33,195 bases of DNA from Saprospiraceae bacterium (GCA_028284395.1 JANQRV010000545.1:1-33195); one strand, 5' to 3'. Counted from the first letter of the stretch, positions 1-8,169 are shown. The notes: generated from the letters alone by a model not told the origin. A program made the numbers and translations.

Positions 1-1404
1 CTGTTGGCAGCTTTGTCTTTGATGAGCCGATTGCGAAAGGGAGCTGGCGTAATGGAAAAGAGGGAGGACCTTATATTGACCGAGGTTGAAAAGGAGAGTC
101 AACGACCGCTCCACCCCAAATCTATTCACCATTTCAACTTAATTTTGGATGGAACTTATTTGGAGGCGCTTCCGGAGTTTGTCGAACTGGTGATAACCGA
201 CGATCGCTGTTTTCCACCTGAGGGTTTACCGCAATTGCTTAATCAATGTTTGGAAGAACCGGGGCTTTATTCGTTGATCGCCCCGGCTTTGGGTAAAAGG
301 GGAAGATGGCTAATAGGGCTTCATCCGGATTGGAGCACTCTAGACCCGGTTGCTTCGGAGGAAGATTGGCAGAACCAGGATATCAGTCGCCGAGCGACTT
401 GGTTGAAGGTGCTTCGAAAGCATGATCCCGACCGGGCAATCGAATTATTGAAAGAGGTCTGGGACCAAATGAAGCACGCCCATAAATTGGCCTTGCTCGA
501 TACACTGGTAGTTGACCTATCATTAGCGGATGAGCCCTTCTTAGAGCAATGTTTGGAGGATGGACGTAAGGAAATACGGAAAAAGGTAGCCGGTTTTTTG
601 TGGCAATTGCCCGATTCTGCTTTGCAGAAGCGATTGCACGAGTTTGCTGCTCATTTTATCCAGATATCGGACCGGGGAATCATTAGTCTTGAACTACCTA
701 ATGAGCTGCCAGAGCAGATCGTTCGAAAGTGCGGAATTGAAAAAAGTCCGAAGAAAAAAGGAAAATTTGGGAAAAAGGCAAACTGGCTTTTTCAGGTTTT
801 TTCTAAAATAACACCCAGCTTTTGGGAAAGCTATTTCCAGAAAGATCGCAGGCAAGTGCTAGCGGCATTTTACGCGAGCGAGTGGCGAGACTTATTAATT
901 GGCGCTATTTCGGACGCTACGCTATTGCACGAGGACGAAGATTGGATGGATGCACTTTCCGGGTTGTGGGTTAGGGTTCCCGAAGCCAAACTTTGGAACA
1001 ACCGAACAGCGAGAGAATTGATGGCTATTTGGCCGGACGACTTGTTTAATCGCCGGTGCATCGCCCATCTGCAACACCACCCGCATCTTTTGGATGAATA
1101 CGGTATGGTGACTTTTTTACTGAGGAACGGCCGGCAAAAATGGCAGGATAAATTAACGGTGTTGGTCATCCGGAATTTCCAAAATTGGTTATCTTCCTCC
1201 CATGCAGTCCCCTGGCGAGGCCTGCACTATCGGGAAATTTTGAAAACGGCAGCCTATCGGGCTAATCCGCAACTCCTCGAAGTCGTTCAACGAGGCTGGC
1301 AAACAAATGCCGGACATTGGGAGTTTTGGGAACAAGATGTTAAACACCTATCTGATACTTTATTCTTCCGAAAGGAATTGAGGGAGATGTTAAAGAAAAA
1401 GTAG
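1..1404 (+). CDS. DUF5691 family protein, 5' end outside the window
   Basis: The reading frame is open from the first base and ends at TAG 1402-1404. The TTG at 4 is probably not the true start, because family members have extra N-terminal sequence before the stretch seen here. The family hallmark GKRGRWL followed by a P-x-W about six residues on lies at 292-333, and a helical, HEAT-like body follows. DUF5691 proteins have no assigned biochemical activity; they occur beside MoxR ATPases, DUF5682, VWA and SWIM-zinc-finger proteins. The MoxR gene follows after 23 bases on the same strand, so this is probably the same operon. No signal peptide can be judged because the N-terminus is missing; the visible part has no membrane segment, which suggests a cytoplasmic protein. 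Family assignment rests on the hallmark and on the neighbours. Confidence 0.75.
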   Translation: MLAALSLMSRLRKGAGVMEKREDLILTEVEKESQRPLHPKSIHHFNLILDGTYLEALPEFVELVITDDRCFPPEGLPQLLNQCLEEPGLYSLIAPALGKRGRWLIGLHPDWSTLDPVASEEDWQNQDISRRATWLKVLRKHDPDRAIELLKEVWDQMKHAHKLALLDTLVVDLSLADEPFLEQCLEDGRKEIRKKVAGFLWQLPDSALQKRLHEFAAHFIQISDRGIISLELPNELPEQIVRKCGIEKSPKKKGKFGKKANWLFQVFSKITPSFWESYFQKDRRQVLAAFYASEWRDLLIGAISDATLLHEDEDWMDALSGLWVRVPEAKLWNNRTARELMAIWPDDLFNRRCIAHLQHHPHLLDEYGMVTFLLRNGRQKWQDKLTVLVIRNFQNWLSSSHAVPWRGLHYREILKTAAYRANPQLLEVVQRGWQTNAGHWEFWEQDVKHLSDTLFFRKELREMLKKK

Positions 1405-1427
1405 CATACTCAAATATAATTTTGTTT

Positions 1428-2507
1428 ATGGACAATAAGATTTTGCGCTTGCATGCGGAAGAAGTGTATCGAGAAGAGTTGAAGGCCCTCGGAGAGATGG
1501 ACCACAGACCTCGTCCGGAAAACTGGAATCTTTCACCTTGGGCGGTCGTGACTTACCTGTTGGGGGGGACGCTGAAAAACGGGATCGAGATCGAACCCAA
1601 GTATTATGGTAATCGACGTTTGATCGAAGTAGCGGTTGCCACATTGGCAACTGATCGGGCACTTTTACTAGTGGGAATTCCAGGAACCGCAAAAACCTGG
1701 GTCGCCGAACATCTCGCAGCGGCCATCAGTGGAGATTCTACTTTGCTAATACAAGGGACAGCCGGAATGGGAGAAGAATCGATCCGCTACGGATGGAACT
1801 ACGCTAAGCTATTGTCAGATGGTCCTACTAGGGATGCAATGGTGCCAAGTCCGATTATGCACGGTATGGAGAATGGTAAGATGGCCAGAATTGAAGAATT
1901 GACCCGCATCCCGTCGGAAGTGCAGGATAGCCTTATTACCATACTATCGGAGAAAACCTTGCCTGTGCCAGAGCTGAATACGGAAGTGAGAGCTCTCAGG
2001 GGGTTTAACGTAATCGGCACAGCTAATGACCGGGACAAAGGGGTCAATGAACTTTCCAGTGCCCTACAACGACGTTTTAACATGGTGAATTTGCCCTTGC
2101 CGGCGACTCTGGACGACGAAGTGAAAATTGTCAAGGCTAGAGTTGCAAAAATGGACCCTTCGCTTCAGTCTGATGCAATTTCTGCGCCCGATCAGGAAAT
2201 TAGGCGCTTGATCACTATCTTTAGGGAATTAAGGTCAGGTGTAACAGAAGGGGGGAACCTCAAAATTAAGTCCCCCAGTTCGACTTTGTCAACGGCCGAA
2301 GCCATCTCTGTAGTAAATAATGGCTTGATTTTAGCTACACATTTTGGAGATGGCGAATTAAAAGCTGAAGATGTTGCTGCCGGATTGGTGGGTGCAGTAG
2401 TTAAAGATCCAATTCAAGACCAGATTGTATGGCAAGAATATCTGGAAACGGTAGTTAAAGAGAGAAGCGACTGGAAAGACCTCTATCAAGCTTGTAAATC
2501 ATTTTAA
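1428..2507 (+). CDS. MoxR-type AAA+ ATPase (YehL-like)
   Basis: A 359-residue AAA+ ATPase of the MoxR class, which usually remodels or activates partner proteins together with a VWA protein. Walker A is GIPGTAKT (residues 83-90). Sensor 1 is GTAND (197-201) and the arginine-finger region is QRRF (214-217). The Walker B position reads MARIEELTRIP (152-162), so the usual hydrophobic stretch ending in DE is replaced by RIEE. I chose ATG 1428 over the in-frame TTG at 1422 because it is a canonical start and begins MDNKILRLHAEE. The stop overlaps the next start (TAATG, 2505-2509), which implies translational coupling. Neighbouring DUF5691 and DUF5682 genes place it in the YehL-type MoxR group. The fold call is near certain; the cellular target is unknown. 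Confidence 0.93.
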   Translation: MDNKILRLHAEEVYREELKALGEMDHRPRPENWNLSPWAVVTYLLGGTLKNGIEIEPKYYGNRRLIEVAVATLATDRALLLVGIPGTAKTWVAEHLAAAISGDSTLLIQGTAGMGEESIRYGWNYAKLLSDGPTRDAMVPSPIMHGMENGKMARIEELTRIPSEVQDSLITILSEKTLPVPELNTEVRALRGFNVIGTANDRDKGVNELSSALQRRFNMVNLPLPATLDDEVKIVKARVAKMDPSLQSDAISAPDQEIRRLITIFRELRSGVTEGGNLKIKSPSSTLSTAEAISVVNNGLILATHFGDGELKAEDVAAGLVGAVVKDPIQDQIVWQEYLETVVKERSDWKDLYQACKSF

Positions 2508-2869
2508 TGGACCTGCAAAACCGGTTTAAGCAATTTAGCGATCTCATTACGCGGGGTCAAACCCTACAAGCGATTCAAAGATTCTATCATGAAGACGTAG
2601 TGCTCGTCGAGAATAATGAATCCCCATTGATTGGTTTGGAGAACGCGTTGGAATTGGAGAAAAAAAACATAGAAAGGGTAAAGTCCTTCCAAATCGAAAT
2701 CCCCCTATTTGTGGTTGATGAAAGACAGGCAGTTGTCTTGGGTGAAATGGACATTCATGTCGTTTATAAGAACGATGTGGAAGTGAAGTTTCGAGAAGCC
2801 TTTGTGCAGAAATGGGCAAATGGAAAGTTGACCTATCAACGCTTTTATTACAGTCTGCCAAAGTCGTGA
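2507..2869 (+). CDS. SnoaL-like/NTF2-fold protein
   Basis: A 120-residue protein with the alternating helix and strand pattern of SnoaL-like NTF2-fold proteins. An N-terminal helix contains QAIQRFYHEDVVLVEN, an ExPLIG-type turn follows, and the C-terminal strands include FREAFVQKW and YQRFYYS. Such small cone-shaped proteins act as hydroxynonenal-type isomerases, ligand binders or immunity-like partners; no active site can be assigned here. The start codon overlaps the MoxR stop by one base (TAATG), so it is probably translated with the ATPase. It has no signal peptide. It is not a standard member of the MoxR/DUF5682 gene set, so its place inside that operon is notable. Confidence 0.7.
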   Translation: MDLQNRFKQFSDLITRGQTLQAIQRFYHEDVVLVENNESPLIGLENALELEKKNIERVKSFQIEIPLFVVDERQAVVLGEMDIHVVYKNDVEVKFREAFVQKWANGKLTYQRFYYSLPKS

Positions 2870-2898
2870 ATCAGCCGACGATTCAAAGTTGCATTTTT

Positions 2899-2906
2899 TA
2901 GTTTTG
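2899..2906 (+). promoter_or_regulatory. Candidate -7 box for the SMP-30 lipoprotein gene
   Basis: TAGTTTTG fits the Bacteroidota -7 consensus TAnnTTTG and lies 34 bases before the ATG at 2941. No good -33 TTTG is visible 19-20 bases upstream, so this is a weak candidate. It would give the lactonase gene transcription independent of the MoxR operon. Confidence 0.35.
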
Positions 2907-2940
2907 GATCATTATAAGCATACTTCTAAATACTTTTGAG

Positions 2941-3996
2941 ATGAGAAAACTTCTATTAAACACACTATTGCTTGGTGGGTTTTTGTTATCAGGGTGTCAA
3001 AATACTCCACCGAAAGCGGATCAAACGGAGTCCGGGGAAGCCGAGACTGTCGAAGAAAATAAAATGGAGACGATCGGACAGATAGATCGCCTTAGTCCGG
3101 AGCTGGATCAAATCATCCCCGCTGATGCTGTCATCGAAGTGTTGGCCGAAGGTTTTGACTGGACGGAAGGCCCGGTTTGGGTCGAAAGTCAACAAGCTTT
3201 GCTATTTTCGGATATTCCGAAAAATACCATTTACCGTTGGCGTGAGGGTAGTGGTATTGAAATATATCTCAATCCTTCAGGTTATACAGGAGATCAAAAG
3301 CGAGGAGGAGAACCCGGGTCGAATGGGCTCTTGCTGAATGATGAGAACCAATTGGTTTTGTGTCAGCACGGAGATCGAAGATTGGCAATTATGGACGCTT
3401 CACTGGATAGTCCGAAACCGGTTTTTACGACTTTGGTTGACAAGTACGAGGGAAAGCGTTTCAACAGTCCTAATGATGCGGTTTTTAGCAGCAATAATGA
3501 CTTGTACTTTACAGATCCTCCCTATGGTTTAGTGAAACGCATGGAAGATCCAGCGAAGGAACTGGATTTTCAAGGGGTTTATAAGCTGACCAGCGACCGG
3601 GATCTTGTACTGTTGACGAAGGAGATGAGCCGTCCGAATGGCATTGCATTTTCTCCGGATGAAAAGAAGCTTTATGTAGCCAACTCCGATCCCGAGCGCG
3701 CCATTTGGATGGAGTTTTCATTGAACGATGATGGAGAGATCTTTCAGAGCAAAGTGTTGCATGATGCGACATCTTTGGTCGGAAAGGAAAAAGGCCTGCC
3801 CGATGGGATGAAGGTAGATGCCCAGGGTAATCTCTTCGCAACTGGCCCCGGAGGTGTGTGGATTTTCAATGGAGAAGGAGCGCACCTCGGAACCATTAAG
3901 ACGGGAGAAGCTACCGCTAATTGTGCTTTTGACACAGAAGGTTCGGCCCTGTACATCACTGCTGATATGTATTTGCTCCGGGTTAAACTGAAATGA
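2941..3996 (+). CDS. SMP-30/gluconolactonase family lipoprotein
   Basis: A 351-residue six-bladed beta-propeller of the SMP-30/gluconolaconase/LRE family (gluconolactonase type), which hydrolyses sugar lactones or related esters with a bound divalent metal. The N-terminus is a lipoprotein signal with lipobox LLSGC (Cys19), followed by a Glu-rich linker, so it should sit in the cell envelope. Metal-site residues are visible in the family positions: Glu76 in TEGPVW, Asn178 in NSPNDAV, Asn233 in RPNGIAFSPD and Asp288 in LPDGM. The propeller is complete at the C-terminus. It starts 71 bases after the SnoaL-like gene and ends 13 bases before DUF5682. An exported lactonase is unexpected between two cytoplasmic components of a MoxR system and may be a later insertion. 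The exact substrate cannot be told. Confidence 0.9.
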   Translation: MRKLLLNTLLLGGFLLSGCQNTPPKADQTESGEAETVEENKMETIGQIDRLSPELDQIIPADAVIEVLAEGFDWTEGPVWVESQQALLFSDIPKNTIYRWREGSGIEIYLNPSGYTGDQKRGGEPGSNGLLLNDENQLVLCQHGDRRLAIMDASLDSPKPVFTTLVDKYEGKRFNSPNDAVFSSNNDLYFTDPPYGLVKRMEDPAKELDFQGVYKLTSDRDLVLLTKEMSRPNGIAFSPDEKKLYVANSDPERAIWMEFSLNDDGEIFQSKVLHDATSLVGKEKGLPDGMKVDAQGNLFATGPGGVWIFNGEGAHLGTIKTGEATANCAFDTEGSALYITADMYLLRVKLK

Positions 3997-4009
3997 ACGA
4001 TCTAAGAAT

Positions 4010-6238
4010 ATGTTGCATGTGCTGGGGATCAGGCACCATGGTCCTGGTTCCGCAAAAAGTTTGCAAAAGGCAATCCGAGCAATTGAACCGGATTGTATCT
4101 TGGTAGAAATGCCCGCCGATGCGGCTACAGCCTTGCAGTTTATGAAAGGCAATCAGTTGACGCCTCCTGTGGCTCTGTTGTTATACGATCCAAAGGAGCT
4201 GCAGGACGCCTCTTACTATCCGTTTGCCCGCTTTTCTCCGGAGTGGCAAGCCTGCCGGTATGCTCTTGAAAACAGCATTCCTCTAGTACCGATGGACCTT
4301 CCCGTCGGTATACACATTGCTCGTAGAAGAGAACGAGAACAACAACCTCACCTGGCATTCAAAAAGAGGTCCTCCGACCAACAAAAAATAACGTTGGATC
4401 CATTGGGGTACATGGCTTCACTGGGGGGCTATCCGGATGGAGAGAGATGGTGGGAGCTGCATTTTGAACAACCCGAACACGAAGGGAACATTTTTGATAC
4501 CGTCCTCGAGCTCGTCACCACCCTTCGAAACGGCATTGGGCGTCAGGAGACCGAAGAAACGCTCATCCGAGAAGCATACATGCGCAAGACCATCCGGAAA
4601 GCCATAAAAGACGGATATCGAGATATTGTGGTCGTTTGTGGCGCCTGGCACGCTCCCGTATTGCACAATTGGCAAACTTTTACCGCGAAAACGGACAATG
4701 CCAGATTGCGCGGGCTAAAGAAAGTGAAGACCAGTGCGTCGTGGGTGCCTTGGAGTTTTGACCGTCTGGCTACCAGCAACGGTTATGGTGCCGGCGTTAT
4801 TTCCCCGGCGTGGTACGAGTTATTATTTGGCAATCGTAAAGAGGTTGTTATTCGCTGGATGACGAAGGCTGCGCACTTACTACGTGAAGAAGACCTGGAT
4901 GTTTCTCCCGCGCACGTCTTGGAGGCTGTTCGGCTTTCTGAGTCCTTAGCGGCACTACGGGATCGGGAAATTCCGGGAATCGGGGAGATGCAAGAGGCGG
5001 CCATTGCCGTATTTTGTAAAGGAGATGAAATGCTAATGACCCTCATTCAGCAAAAACTGGTCATAGGAGAAAACGTAGGCAGAGTTGGCGATGATGTGCC
5101 GCAAATCCCATTGATCAAGGATCTGGAAAAACAAGTGAGATCTGCTCGTCTAACCAAGGAATGGCAATCCAGTACCACCATTCAAAAGGATTTAGACTTG
5201 CGTAAACCCAGCAATTTAGCCGCCAGTCATCTGATCCGCCGTTTGCTGATCCTGGAAATTCCGTGGGGAACATTGCGAAAAGGTTCCCAATTCAAGACGG
5301 GTAGTTTTAGCGAACATTGGACCCTGCGAAAGCGTACTGATTACGAGATCAGACTAATTGCTGGTGGTATGTGGGGCAACTCCATCCGTGAAGCCGCAAA
5401 GACCTATAGTATCCACAAAGCCCGAGAATCGGGTGATCTGGCTGTGGTTACTGCCCTTACCGACGATGTTTTAAAGGCAGAATTGCCGGAGGCTGTGCCA
5501 GCCCTACTGTTAAAGCTTCAGGACCTAGCGGCACTGACCAATGACATTGCTCGTCTTATGGCAGCTGTTCCACAATTTGTTAATATTATCCGCTACGGCA
5601 ATACCCGCAAAACGGATGCCGACGCAGTCGAAAATATCCTCGACAAAATCATCCCTAGAATTTGTATCGGACTAACGAATGCCTGTGTGCAATTAGATGA
5701 GGAGTTGGCCCAAACCCGATTCGAGCAAATGGCTTCGATCCATCAAGCTATGACGATTCTTCAGAAACCTGTGCATTTTGAAAACTGGATGTCCACTTTG
5801 CAGTCGATGCATCAAAATGAGGCGATTCATCCATTGATTCGCGGATTTGTTACTCGCCTGCTATTTGATCGCCGGTACCTGGCTTTGGAAGGGGCTGCAC
5901 AGGGAATCAGCCTGGCTTTATCGCCCGCTCGTACGGATGCCACCAAGGCTTCCTGGTTAGAAGGGTTTCTAAGCGGGAGTGGTCTTTTATTGATTCACAA
6001 TAGAGAACTATGGTCCATCATCGATGAGTGGGTCGGTAGCTTGACCCTTCCTAAATTCTATCAAGTGCTTCCTTTGCTTCGACGCACTTTTGCTTCTTTT
6101 TCACAAGTTGAAAGAAAAAAATTGCTGGAAATGGCACAGGGCCGAACCGCTAAGGAAGACCTGCCAGGGTTACCAGAATTCGAACTTTCAGAAGATGAGG
6201 GAATCGTGAAAACAGTTAAGTTGATACTCGGAATTTAA
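4010..6238 (+). CDS. DUF5682 family protein (YehM-like)
   Basis: A 742-residue protein of the DUF5682 family, the regular partner of YehL-type MoxR ATPases. The N-terminal motif GIRHHGPGSA (residues 6-15) is followed by ILVEMPADA (30-38), ERWWELHFE (145-153), an R-E-A-Y-M-R helix (187-192) and VVCGAWHAPVL (208-218). The last 500 residues are mostly helical and lack recognisable catalytic motifs. The order of a G-x-R-H start, a V-E strand end, an R-x-x-M helix and a G-A-x-H motif resembles the TraB/EreA/ChaN-type hydrolase arrangement; this link is my inference. No signal peptide or membrane segment is seen. The family's job is not established; association with MoxR and VWA proteins suggests an effector or target-modifying role. 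It ends in front of a strong terminator and no VWA gene follows. Confidence 0.88.
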   Translation: MLHVLGIRHHGPGSAKSLQKAIRAIEPDCILVEMPADAATALQFMKGNQLTPPVALLLYDPKELQDASYYPFARFSPEWQACRYALENSIPLVPMDLPVGIHIARRREREQQPHLAFKKRSSDQQKITLDPLGYMASLGGYPDGERWWELHFEQPEHEGNIFDTVLELVTTLRNGIGRQETEETLIREAYMRKTIRKAIKDGYRDIVVVCGAWHAPVLHNWQTFTAKTDNARLRGLKKVKTSASWVPWSFDRLATSNGYGAGVISPAWYELLFGNRKEVVIRWMTKAAHLLREEDLDVSPAHVLEAVRLSESLAALRDREIPGIGEMQEAAIAVFCKGDEMLMTLIQQKLVIGENVGRVGDDVPQIPLIKDLEKQVRSARLTKEWQSSTTIQKDLDLRKPSNLAASHLIRRLLILEIPWGTLRKGSQFKTGSFSEHWTLRKRTDYEIRLIAGGMWGNSIREAAKTYSIHKARESGDLAVVTALTDDVLKAELPEAVPALLLKLQDLAALTNDIARLMAAVPQFVNIIRYGNTRKTDADAVENILDKIIPRICIGLTNACVQLDEELAQTRFEQMASIHQAMTILQKPVHFENWMSTLQSMHQNEAIHPLIRGFVTRLLFDRRYLALEGAAQGISLALSPARTDATKASWLEGFLSGSGLLLIHNRELWSIIDEWVGSLTLPKFYQVLPLLRRTFASFSQVERKKLLEMAQGRTAKEDLPGLPEFELSEDEGIVKTVKLILGI

Positions 6239-6297
6239 AGTGGAATTAACCTTGACTTAATTTACAGTTTAATTTACAATCGGACATTTGTTACCGA

Positions 6298-6324
6298 TAC
6301 TAAGAGACAAAAATCATCTTAGTA
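6298..6324 (+). repeat. Inverted repeat (8-bp arms) after DUF5682
   Basis: TACTAAGA (6298-6305) and TCTTAGTA (6317-6324) are perfect inverted copies separated by 11 bases. There is no T-run after it. It precedes the main terminator and may form an mRNA 3' hairpin; it could also be chance. Confidence 0.4.
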
Positions 6325-6357
6325 ACATCTTTCCTGTAATCTAAAGTCGCTTTATGG

Positions 6358-6396
6358 CCGGTGTTATATCGCCTGATATAACACCGGTACTTTTTT
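6358..6396 (+). terminator. Intrinsic terminator of the MoxR/DUF5682 operon
   Basis: A perfect 13-bp stem, CCGGTGTTATATC (6358-6370) with its complement at 6375-6387, closes a GCCT loop and is followed by TAC and six T (6391-6396). The T-run overlaps the stop codon of the opposing scpA gene. On the minus strand no T-run follows the stem, so termination should be strongest for the plus-strand operon. Confidence 0.88.
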
Positions 6397-7129
6397 AAAA
6401 AGCTTCCAGATAAAAATTATTTGCTCCCATTCCGGCCAAGATTTTGACCTTTTGCATATTGAGTAGTTCCAACAGCGCCAGAAAGGTAACGATGGCGTGA
6501 ATTCGGTTTTCGCAAGCACCGAATACTTTCTTGAAGTTGGCCTTCTTGAATTTTGCGATGCTTTTCATGATCGATTGCTGCTGTTCCTCGATCGTATAGT
6601 TAAATTGATACACTCGATGCACTGCGACCGGCGCGGTGTTTTTTTCTGCCATCAGCCGTTCGAAGGCTTTTAGCAATTTGTAAAGAGAAAGAGATTCCAA
6701 CTCCTCATCCGCAAGCGCTTTGGAAGCAATCTTCTTCAACTCCTTGCTGATATTTCCCCTCGAAAATCGTTGGGAGCGTTGTTCCTCCAGTTGCCGCATC
6801 TCTTCTAGAATACTTTTGAATCGCTTGTATTCCAGCAGGCGTTGCACCAGTTCTTCTCTCGGATCGATTTCATTTCCTTCTTCATCCAATTGTTTGCGTG
6901 GCAGCAATAGTTTGGCCTTGATCCGACATAGGGTAGCCGCTACCAGGATAAATTCACTGGCAAGATCAATGTTCATTTGGTCCATTTGCCGGATGTATTC
7001 CAGAAAATCTTCGGTAATGGTGGAAATCGGAATATCATAAATGTCCAACTCATCCCTTTCAATAAAGAACAGAAGCAGGTCAAACGGACCTTCGAACTGT
7101 GGCAACTTTATAGTATAAGTACTGCTCAT
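6395..7129 (-). CDS. scpA: Segregation and condensation protein A
   Basis: A 244-residue ScpA kleisin, which bridges Smc and ScpB in the bacterial condensin that organises and segregates chromosomes. The N-terminal signature is clear: FEGPFDLLLFFIERDELDI followed by YDIPISTITEDFLEYI (residues about 13-46), then the AATLCRIKAKLLLP helix (about 65-78). An acidic, helical linker and a C-terminal winged-helix-like segment follow. Length matches the family. scpB is not adjacent. It is transcribed against the DUF5682 gene and divergently from the methylase gene. ATG 7129 is supported by the standard start MSSTYTIKLPQFEGP. Confidence 0.96.
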   Translation of the reverse strand: MSSTYTIKLPQFEGPFDLLLFFIERDELDIYDIPISTITEDFLEYIRQMDQMNIDLASEFILVAATLCRIKAKLLLPRKQLDEEGNEIDPREELVQRLLEYKRFKSILEEMRQLEEQRSQRFSRGNISKELKKIASKALADEELESLSLYKLLKAFERLMAEKNTAPVAVHRVYQFNYTIEEQQQSIMKSIAKFKKANFKKVFGACENRIHAIVTFLALLELLNMQKVKILAGMGANNFYLEAF

Positions 7130-7154
7130 CTGTCGTATTCAACGCTTTAGTCAT

Positions 7155-7162
7155 CAAATATA
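7155..7162 (-). promoter_or_regulatory. Candidate -7 box for scpA
   Basis: On the minus strand this reads TATATTTG, which fits TAnnTTTG and sits 25 bases upstream of the scpA start. No matching -33 TTTG is seen at 19-20 bases, so confidence is low. Confidence 0.35.
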
Positions 7163-7242
7163 GGTAATAATGTTTTTGATTCCCGATCTCCATGAAAGTT
7201 TGCTAAACTTGTACTACCATCTTTAGTAACCGTCAAAAGACT

Positions 7243-7953
7243 ATGGAAAAAGGAAAGCTGTATTTGATTCCGGTACCACTAGGAGAAGAGGCCCTGCACA
7301 CAATTCCAACTTACGTTATACAAAGAATCCACCAATTGGATTTCTTTATTGCGGAAAGGGCCAAGACTGCTCGTAGATTTATTAAACGGACGGAACCTCA
7401 ACGCCCCATTTCAGATCTTACCGTTTTTGAGTTGGATAAACATACTCCCGAATCAGGTATTGAAGACATGCTCCGTCCGCTTCGGGAGGGAAAAGACATG
7501 GGACTGATGTCCGAGGCCGGTTGTCCTGGAGTTGCGGACCCAGGTACATTGGTCGTCGATGCAGCCCATAACCTGGGAGCCAGAATTGAACCTTTAGTAG
7601 GACCTTCCTCCATTCTATTAGCTTTAATGGGATCGGGGCTGAATGGACAAAACTTTTGTTTTCACGGTTATCTCTCACCTAAAAAGCCGGAACTGGCCAA
7701 ACAGCTCCGAGCCATGGAACAACAGTCGAAACGACATCGGCAGACTCAGATCTTCATCGAAACCCCATATCGCAATCAATCCCTAATTGAACAAGTTCTG
7801 AATGTGCTTTCAGGGAGTACTCGTTTCTGTGTGGCTGCCGACCTGACCAAGCCAAGTCAATACATCGTAACTAAGACCATTGCCCAGTGGAGGAAGCAAA
7901 AAATACCTAACCTACATAAAAGGCCCGCTATTTTTCTGATTGGAGATTTCTGA
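7243..7953 (+). CDS. RsmI-like tetrapyrrole-methylase-fold SAM methyltransferase
   Basis: A 236-residue SAM-dependent methyltransferase of the tetrapyrrole methylase fold, close to RsmI (16S rRNA C1402 2'-O-methyltransferase). Visible motifs are KLYLIPVPLG (residues 5-14), LMSEAGCPGVADPG (88-101) and VGPSSILLALMGSGLNGQ (119-136), which form the SAM cleft. True RsmI is about 40-50 residues longer and has an AEDTR motif; here the equivalent position reads AERAKTARRF, and the protein ends soon after the catalytic domain. This short form is probably the Bacteroidota paralogue of RsmI rather than RsmI itself, so the rRNA target is uncertain. It is a single gene, divergent from scpA. Confidence 0.85.
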   Translation: MEKGKLYLIPVPLGEEALHTIPTYVIQRIHQLDFFIAERAKTARRFIKRTEPQRPISDLTVFELDKHTPESGIEDMLRPLREGKDMGLMSEAGCPGVADPGTLVVDAAHNLGARIEPLVGPSSILLALMGSGLNGQNFCFHGYLSPKKPELAKQLRAMEQQSKRHRQTQIFIETPYRNQSLIEQVLNVLSGSTRFCVAADLTKPSQYIVTKTIAQWRKQKIPNLHKRPAIFLIGDF

Positions 7954-8058
7954 GCAACATTTGGAAGTTACCGCTGACTAAATTTTCATTTACATCTGCT
8001 TCACAGGAAACCGGCAATCCTGACGAAAAGCATGGCACTTTTGTGACCAAAATTTTTT

Positions 8059-8090
8059 TTTGCGTCAAAAGGTAAAAATACTTAGTTTTG
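8059..8090 (+). promoter_or_regulatory. nadA promoter, Bacteroidota sigma-A type
   Basis: TTTG (8059-8062), a 20-base spacer and TAGTTTTG (8083-8090) match TTTG-N19/20-TAnnTTTG exactly. Transcription would start near 8097, leaving a leader of about 70 bases before nadA. Confidence 0.72.
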
Positions 8091-8104
8091 ATTTTAAACT
8101 AAGT
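8080..8104 (+). repeat. Inverted repeat over the nadA -7 box, possible operator
   Basis: ACTTAGTTT (8080-8088) and AAACTAAGT (8096-8104) are perfect 9-bp inverted copies separated by 7 bases. The left arm covers most of the -7 box and the right arm covers the predicted start site, a position suited to repressor binding. The regulator is unknown. Confidence 0.5.
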
Positions 8105-8169
8105 TGTTTGTTTGAACGTTTATAGCTCAAATGCTATTACATATTAGGTAATTCAACAACAGAACAATT

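Noticed and set aside
4..60. TTG 4 as the true start of the DUF5691 gene
   Set aside because: The frame is open through base 1, and the sequence before the hallmark matches the interior of family members, so the start is upstream of the window.
2931..2938. TACTTTTG, a perfect -7-like box
   Set aside because: It sits two bases before ATG 2941, so a transcript from it would start inside the gene; the box at 2899 is better placed.
3718..4152. Minus-strand open frame spanning the SMP-30/DUF5682 junction
   Set aside because: It overlaps two well-supported genes, has no recognisable motif and no promoter-like box.
7196..7210. AAGTTT-GCT-AAACTT inverted repeat between scpA and the methylase
   Set aside because: Six-base arms are expected by chance, and it is not aligned with a clear promoter.
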